DNA of 64,000 nt. It comes from Hyphomicrobium_A sp964405975. Its GTDB lineage: Bacteria; Pseudomonadota; Alphaproteobacteria; Rhizobiales; Hyphomicrobiaceae. Position numbers and translations under genes: made by a program. How positions within the stretch are numbered: position 1 is the first letter of the stretch; each line of letters opens with the position of its first letter. Of the stretch, positions 59,817 through 64,000 are shown piece by piece. The notes below the pieces were generated by a model. That model saw only the letters and a program-made list of their open reading frames with translations, had not been told where the DNA came from and searched no databases. Location of the stretch: the NCBI GenBank assembly GCA_964405975.1, contig CAYOPW010000005.1:1-64000 (forward strand). The letters are read 5' to 3'.

Positions 59817-60806
59817 CTAGACTCCAAACACAACAGCGCCGCCGGTGAACCCGGCGCCCGCTGCGCACATCAGCAGGCGCTCGCCGCGTGCGAGTTTCTT
59901 CTGCTGGGCTGAGAGCGAGAGGGAAAGGGGGATCGTCGCAGCCGAGCTGTTGCCGTGGTCAGCAATCGTTGAGACGAGTTTGCTCTCAGGCACATTGAGC
60001 TGATGCGCGACGGCCGCGATGAGGCGCGCATTGGCTTGGTGCGGCACGAAGCGGTCAATGTTGGCGATCTTGAGTTCGGCGCGGGCAAGCGCTTTGCGCG
60101 ATGTGCTCACCATCATATCGACAGCCTTCGCGAACACGGCTTTGCCGTCAGACATCACCATCAGCGTCTCACCCGCCGTATCGGGCGCGAAGGGGCGGCG
60201 GCTTCCGCCAGCCGGGATCTTAATGAGATCGTAGCCGCTGCCGTCGGCGGAAAGTTTTGTGCCGAGGACGCCCGCGTTCGGCCGGTTCGTGGGCGCGAGC
60301 ACGGCGGCACCCGCTGCATCGGCAAATAGCGCAGACGTGCCCGCGTCATCGGCATTGATGCGGCGCGAGAGAATGTTGGCGCCGACAACGAGCACGGCTG
60401 CGCGCTGGGTGCGCACGAAAGCGTCGGCCAGCGTCAGCGCGTAGAGGAAACCGGCGCACGCGCCTGCCATGTCGATGCCGCCGGAGTTCATGAGTCCAAG
60501 TCGATGAGCGAGCAATGGAGCGGACGGTGGCAGGAGATGGTCGGGCGTGCTGGTGGCGAGCAACGTCAGGGCGACGCTTGAGCGGTCGATGCCGGCCATT
60601 TCCAGGGCCATGTCGCCAGCCTTTGCCGCGATGTCGGTAAGGGCTTCGTTGCGTGCCGCATACCGGCGTTCCCTGATGCCGGTGCGGCGTTCAATCCAGC
60701 CAGACTCCAGTCCCAGACGTTGCTCAATCTCGCCGTTTCCAACGCGCCGCTCCGGCGCGTAGTGTCCAAGACCGATAATTTCGCAGCTCATCGGACGGTC
60801 GCTCAC
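59817..60806 (-). CDS. bioZ: BioZ, beta-ketoacyl-ACP synthase III-like enzyme of pimelate synthesis
   Basis: A 329-residue KAS III-type enzyme with the catalytic triad Cys117 (GIDMAGACAGFLYAL), His256 (FVPHQANARLIAAV) and Asn286 (DHGNSSAATIPLSL). Its place at the end of bioB-F-D-A identifies it as BioZ, which in Agrobacterium and relatives condenses a glutaryl thioester with malonyl-ACP to start the pimeloyl-ACP chain, replacing BioC/BioH. It starts with GTG, overlapping the bioA stop as GTGA. A general FabH role is less likely given the operon. Confidence 0.9.
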   Translation of the reverse strand: MSDRPMSCEIIGLGHYAPERRVGNGEIEQRLGLESGWIERRTGIRERRYAARNEALTDIAAKAGDMALEMAGIDRSSVALTLLATSTPDHLLPPSAPLLAHRLGLMNSGGIDMAGACAGFLYALTLADAFVRTQRAAVLVVGANILSRRINADDAGTSALFADAAGAAVLAPTNRPNAGVLGTKLSADGSGYDLIKIPAGGSRRPFAPDTAGETLMVMSDGKAVFAKAVDMMVSTSRKALARAELKIANIDRFVPHQANARLIAAVAHQLNVPESKLVSTIADHGNSSAATIPLSLSLSAQQKKLARGERLLMCAAGAGFTGGAVVFGV

Positions 60807-62083
60807 GGCGCAGCCCAGCGATCAAGGGAGTCGGCGGCAGCGCTGATGACGTCATAGACCTGGTCCAACTCCGCCTCCGTGATGCAGTAGGGCGGCATGA
60901 CGTAGATCGTATTGCCAAGCGGGCGCAGCAAAACATTTCGCTCTAAGAAGAAGGTGTAGAGCTTTGGGCCGACGGCGGCCAGATAGCCAGCATCAGGTGC
61001 TTTCAGATCAAATGCAGTGATGGTGCCGAGCTGGCGAACGTTCTTAAAGCGCGTATCGGCGCGCAAGGCTGCCCGGTGTTGGGTCTGGCGCTGCGTGAGG
61101 TTGACGATGCGTTCTGCAACGGGCTCCCTCTTCCATACGTCAAGGTTCGCCGCTGCGGCCGCGCAGGCGATGGGGTTCGCCGTATACGAGCTGGAATGAA
61201 AGAAGGTCTTGGTGCGATCGGTTGAGTGATGCGCGTCGAAAATCTTTTGCCGGCACAGCGTGACGGCAAGCGGCACTGATCCGCCCGTCAGTCCTTTGGC
61301 GAGGCACATAATATCGGGCTCTATGCTTGCCCGCTCGCAGGCAAACAGCGTGCCTGTCCGGCCCCAGCCCGTCATGACTTCGTCGGCGATGAAAAGCACG
61401 CCATAGGCTTCGCATACGCGCTTCATCTCGGTCAGAACGTGCATTGGATACGTGAGCATGCCCCCTGCGCCGAGTATGAGCGGTTCAACGATGAGCGCGG
61501 CGACCGAGCCCTCTGCGCATACGGCGTCGAGGACGTCGATGGTGTCTTGCGTATGTCCTGCGGAAGGAAAAGGGAGCCGCCCGACCTCGAACAACAATGG
61601 TGCATAGGGGGCGTTGAATAGACTGCGCGCGCTTGCCGACATGCCGCCAATTGTATCGCCATGATAGGCGTGCTCCAGCGCCAAGATGCGATGACGCGGC
61701 TCGCCGATGTTGCGCCAGTAACCGAGCGCCATCTTGAGCGCCACCTCCACCGACGTGGAGCCGCTGTCGGAGAAAAAGACGTGAGAAAGGCCCCGCGGCG
61801 CAAGATCGATGAGGTCGCGGGCGAGGCGTTCCGCGGGCTCATGCGTGAAGCCTGCAAAGATTACTTGATCAAGGCGCGCGGTCTGCTCCTTTATCGCGGC
61901 GACGATGGGCGGATAGCGGTGGCCGTGCGTCACCACCCACCAGGACGAAATCGCGTCGAGGATGCGATTGCCGCCCGGCGTTTCGAGCCATGCGCCTTCA
62001 CCGCGCGCAATCTCTATCATTTCCGGCTGGAGCGCGTGTTGCGTGAAGGGATGCCAGATAGGCGACGAATCGCGCTCGGTCAT
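60803..62083 (-). CDS. bioA: Adenosylmethionine-8-amino-7-oxononanoate aminotransferase
   Basis: PLP enzyme that converts KAPA to DAPA with SAM as amino donor. The 426-residue protein has IWHPFTQHALQPEMIEIARG, ISSWWVVTHGHRYPPI, FSDSGSTSVEVALKMALGYW, and LFIADEVMTGWGRTGTLFAC with CLAKGLTGGSVPLAVTLC around the PLP lysine. The four-base ATGA overlap with bioD shows tight coupling. Length is usual. Confidence 0.96.
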   Translation of the reverse strand: MTERDSSPIWHPFTQHALQPEMIEIARGEGAWLETPGGNRILDAISSWWVVTHGHRYPPIVAAIKEQTARLDQVIFAGFTHEPAERLARDLIDLAPRGLSHVFFSDSGSTSVEVALKMALGYWRNIGEPRHRILALEHAYHGDTIGGMSASARSLFNAPYAPLLFEVGRLPFPSAGHTQDTIDVLDAVCAEGSVAALIVEPLILGAGGMLTYPMHVLTEMKRVCEAYGVLFIADEVMTGWGRTGTLFACERASIEPDIMCLAKGLTGGSVPLAVTLCRQKIFDAHHSTDRTKTFFHSSSYTANPIACAAAAANLDVWKREPVAERIVNLTQRQTQHRAALRADTRFKNVRQLGTITAFDLKAPDAGYLAAVGPKLYTFFLERNVLLRPLGNTIYVMPPYCITEAELDQVYDVISAAADSLDRWAAP

Positions 62084-62721
62084 GATGGCATCTCCACGAC
62101 AAAATCGGCGCGGCGGAAGTGGTTGCCGAAGGCCGCGTGCAAAGTTGCGGCGTTAAGTGGATCGAGATGGGGGAGCCGGCCGAGGCAAGGTGCCTGACCC
62201 ATTTCAACGATGGCGCGCTCAGATTCTGCGTTCTCCTCCCCGACAAATACAATCCCAAGGAAGGGAACAGAGCGGCGTCTCAATGCCTCGATCGATAGCA
62301 AACTGTGATTGATAGTGCCGAGCTTTGTCGACGCGCACAAGATTACAGGCGCCCCCCAAAAGGCGAATAAGTCGATCTGCAAAACGTGGCGCGTCAGAGG
62401 CACCATGACCCCGCCAGCTCCTTCGATTATGAGGGGCAGATGCGTATCCGGCAGAACAAGTCCATCGACATCGATCTCGATCCCATCGCGCTTAGCGGCC
62501 ACGTGTGGCGAAGCCGGTATCGGGAGTTTGTATGTTTCGGGCAGGATGCGATCGTGGGACAGTCCAGACAAGCGCTGTATTGCTTCTGAATCTGTCTCGC
62601 CGGTTAAGCCTGCTTGAACCGGCTTCCAATAGACGCCGTCGAGGGCATGTACGAGTGCGGCAGCAAAGACCGTTTTGCCAATGCCGGTGCCGGTACCGGT
62701 GACGACGAAGCGCGGCGTCAT
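62080..62721 (-). CDS. bioD: Dethiobiotin synthetase
   Basis: ATP-dependent carboxylase that closes the ureido ring on DAPA. The 213-residue protein has the P-loop VTGTGTGIGKTVFAAALVHA, the DAPA-binding YWKPVQAGLTGETDSEAIQR, PLIIEGAGGVMVPLTRHVLQ and VILCASTKLGTINHSLLSIE. It overlaps bioF upstream and bioA downstream by four bases each. Confidence 0.95.
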   Translation of the reverse strand: MTPRFVVTGTGTGIGKTVFAAALVHALDGVYWKPVQAGLTGETDSEAIQRLSGLSHDRILPETYKLPIPASPHVAAKRDGIEIDVDGLVLPDTHLPLIIEGAGGVMVPLTRHVLQIDLFAFWGAPVILCASTKLGTINHSLLSIEALRRRSVPFLGIVFVGEENAESERAIVEMGQAPCLGRLPHLDPLNAATLHAAFGNHFRRADFVVEMPS

Positions 62722-63851
62722 GGTGCCAGCCTCGCTTGTTCTTCAGCCAAGGCTGCCGCCATGGCCGCTACGCGCTCCTCGGTAACGTTTAGCGTCACCG
62801 AGACACGTAATCGTGCGGTGCCTTCTGGCACAGTGGGCGGGCGTATGGCGCGAATATCAAAACCACGCGCTTGCATGGCCGAAGCGAGACGGCTTGCGCG
62901 TTCGTTTGCGCCAACAATGACGGGCTGGATTTGCGAGCCGGACGGGGCGAGACCGCACTGCGCAGAAAGTTGCTCAGCTGCAAATACTACGAGCTTTTGT
63001 AAACGCTCACGCCGGCTGCTATCGAATCGGCAGATCATGAGGGACGCGCGTACCAGCGCCGTCATTAGTGGTGACGGCGCGGTTGCGTAGATAAAGGGTC
63101 GGCAACGATTGACGAGATAGTCACATAGCACCTGCGGTCCCAAAACCAGCGCACCCATCACACCGAGAGCCTTTCCGCAGGTGTGGAGTGCAATCACGTC
63201 GGCGCGGCCCTCCAGCCCTGCGCTGAGTCCGCGCCCTTCCGGTCCGAGAACCCCGGTCGCATGCGCTTCGTCGATAACGAGGATACCGCTGTGCCGCTCG
63301 GCTATCTCGATCAACTCGCCGAGCGGAGCACGGTCGCCATCCATGCTGTAAAGGCTCTCAACCGCTATCCAAGGCGTGCCTGTACCGCCAGCCGCTCGCC
63401 AATCCTTGATGGCGTCCTCAAAAGAGGCCGCATCGTTGTGGTGCGCCTCGGCACGCTCCGCCTTACTGGAGCGCATACCGTCATGGACGCTCGCGTGAAT
63501 CAGTGCATCGTGAACGATTAGATCTCCCCTCTGGGGTAACGTTGAGAAGAGCGCAAAATTGGCAATAAAACCGCTGCCGAAGAACAGCGCACTTTCGGCT
63601 TGAAAAAAGGCCGCGGCTTCTGTTTCGAGCGCTTCATGCTCACGGTCGTTGCCGCGCAACAGTCGCGAACCGCCGGCACCGACACTCACGCCGCGTTCAA
63701 GTGCAGCGCGTGCCGCGTCAATCAGCTCTGGAGCTGACGCAAGCCCCAAATAATCGTTCGAGGCGAAGTCTGCCCCCGCCCGCGGCTGCAACGCGCGATG
63801 ACGGCCGCGTCGTGCCAGCGCCTGGAGCGCACGTTCATGTGTCTTGTGCAT
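62718..63851 (-). CDS. bioF: 8-amino-7-oxononanoate synthase
   Basis: PLP enzyme that condenses pimeloyl-ACP with alanine to give KAPA. The 377-residue protein has FASNDYLGLASAPELIDAAR, GSRLLRGNDREHEALETEAA, VIDEAHATGVLGPEGRGL, and LHTCGKALGVMGALVLGP, where the Lys is expected to bind PLP. Length matches the family. Its start overlaps the end of bioB by 17 bases. It heads a run of four-base overlaps through bioZ. Confidence 0.93.
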   Translation of the reverse strand: MHKTHERALQALARRGRHRALQPRAGADFASNDYLGLASAPELIDAARAALERGVSVGAGGSRLLRGNDREHEALETEAAAFFQAESALFFGSGFIANFALFSTLPQRGDLIVHDALIHASVHDGMRSSKAERAEAHHNDAASFEDAIKDWRAAGGTGTPWIAVESLYSMDGDRAPLGELIEIAERHSGILVIDEAHATGVLGPEGRGLSAGLEGRADVIALHTCGKALGVMGALVLGPQVLCDYLVNRCRPFIYATAPSPLMTALVRASLMICRFDSSRRERLQKLVVFAAEQLSAQCGLAPSGSQIQPVIVGANERASRLASAMQARGFDIRAIRPPTVPEGTARLRVSVTLNVTEERVAAMAAALAEEQARLAP

Positions 63852-64000
63852 TGGCCCGCGCGCCTGAGCGCGGTTTCGTTTCGAGTGGCTTTAGGCCGAG
63901 TTTTGCGAAGAGCACTGCGTCAGAGTCTTCGCTGGGGTTATCAGCCGTCAGTAGCGTCTCGCCGGCAAATATTGAATTGGCGCCAGCAAAGAAGCACAGG
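63835..64000 (-). CDS. bioB: Biotin synthase, C-terminal fragment
   Basis: The last 54 codons lie in the window; the rest is past the right edge. The reading LCFFAGANSIFAGETLLTAD is the conserved C-terminal segment of BioB, the radical-SAM enzyme that inserts sulfur into dethiobiotin. The tail (LFAKLGLKPLETKPRSGARA) is longer than in E. coli by a few residues. It is the first gene of the minus-strand bioB-F-D-A-Z run and overlaps the bioF start. Confidence 0.93.
   Translation of the reverse strand, partial: LCFFAGANSIFAGETLLTADNPSEDSDAVLFAKLGLKPLETKPRSGARANAQDT

Overview
The window is GC-rich, densely coding and typical of an alphaproteobacterium of the order Hyphomicrobiales (Rhizobiales), possibly Hyphomicrobiaceae. 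The evidence is gene order and family membership: hslU-hslV next to hisB-DUF2628-hisH, hrcA divergent from rph-rdgB-hemW, dnaJ followed by pyrF and trmD-rplS, a DUF2244 gene beside nth, an LpoA-like lipoprotein divergent from rsmI-yraN-gshB, and a bioB-F-D-A-Z operon. No rRNA, tRNA, CRISPR array, insertion sequence or prophage was recognised. A 100-base run of N lies inside gshB.

Layout. 0-12.6 kb: start of typA, an MHS-type transporter, trxB with a LysR regulator, then leuC and leuD separated by a methyltransferase gene, two small HExxH metalloprotease-like genes and an unknown gene; a DM13 protein, a glyoxalase and a YdcF-type membrane protein follow. 12.7-17.5 kb: a decayed MHS transporter fragment, an Ada-type alkyltransferase, DUF2244, nth and a PAS-GGDEF-EAL protein. 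17.5-24.3 kb: the histidine block (hisF, hisA, hisH, DUF2628, hisB) and divergent hslV-SMR-hslU. Two plus-strand genes sit between hisA and hisH; one is a Cas2-like protein behind two alphaproteobacterial LexA-box matches. 24.4-31.4 kb: a small unknown gene, rlmN, two tandem related membrane proteins, an unknown protein, argG and a long asparagine synthetase. 31.4-36.5 kb: radC, map, an extended rplS, trmD, DUF1330, pyrF and an FMN reductase. 36.5-42 kb: the heat-shock block hrcA-grpE-dnaK-dnaJ, with an RpoH-type promoter upstream of dnaK. 42-46.3 kb: rph, a VOC protein, rdgB, hemW, a DedA/YqaA-type protein and dsbB. 46.3-47.2 kb: about 1 kb with no convincing gene, holding two DnaA-box-like sites and a strong foldback. 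47.2-54 kb: a small gene with a strong terminator, an HNH nuclease, an AlkA-type glycosylase, gluQ, a DUF1287 protein and an LpoA-like lipoprotein. 54-57.5 kb: rsmI, yraN, gshB and a D,D-carboxypeptidase. 57.7-64 kb: a GMC oxidoreductase, a repeat-rich spacer and the biotin operon ending in bioZ.

Most genes are housekeeping: amino-acid synthesis (leu, his, arg, asn), protein quality control (hsl, dna, grpE, map), tRNA/rRNA modification, DNA repair (nth, Ada-like, AlkA-like, radC, HNH) and cofactors (biotin, glutathione). The strongest candidate for something little described is the monocistronic Cas2-like gene with paired LexA-box matches between hisA and hisH. Second is a ribosomal protein L19 carrying an extra helix-hairpin-helix-like domain. 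Third is the pair of small HExxH proteins within the leuC-leuD interval. All functional statements come from reading the sequence; no database search was run.
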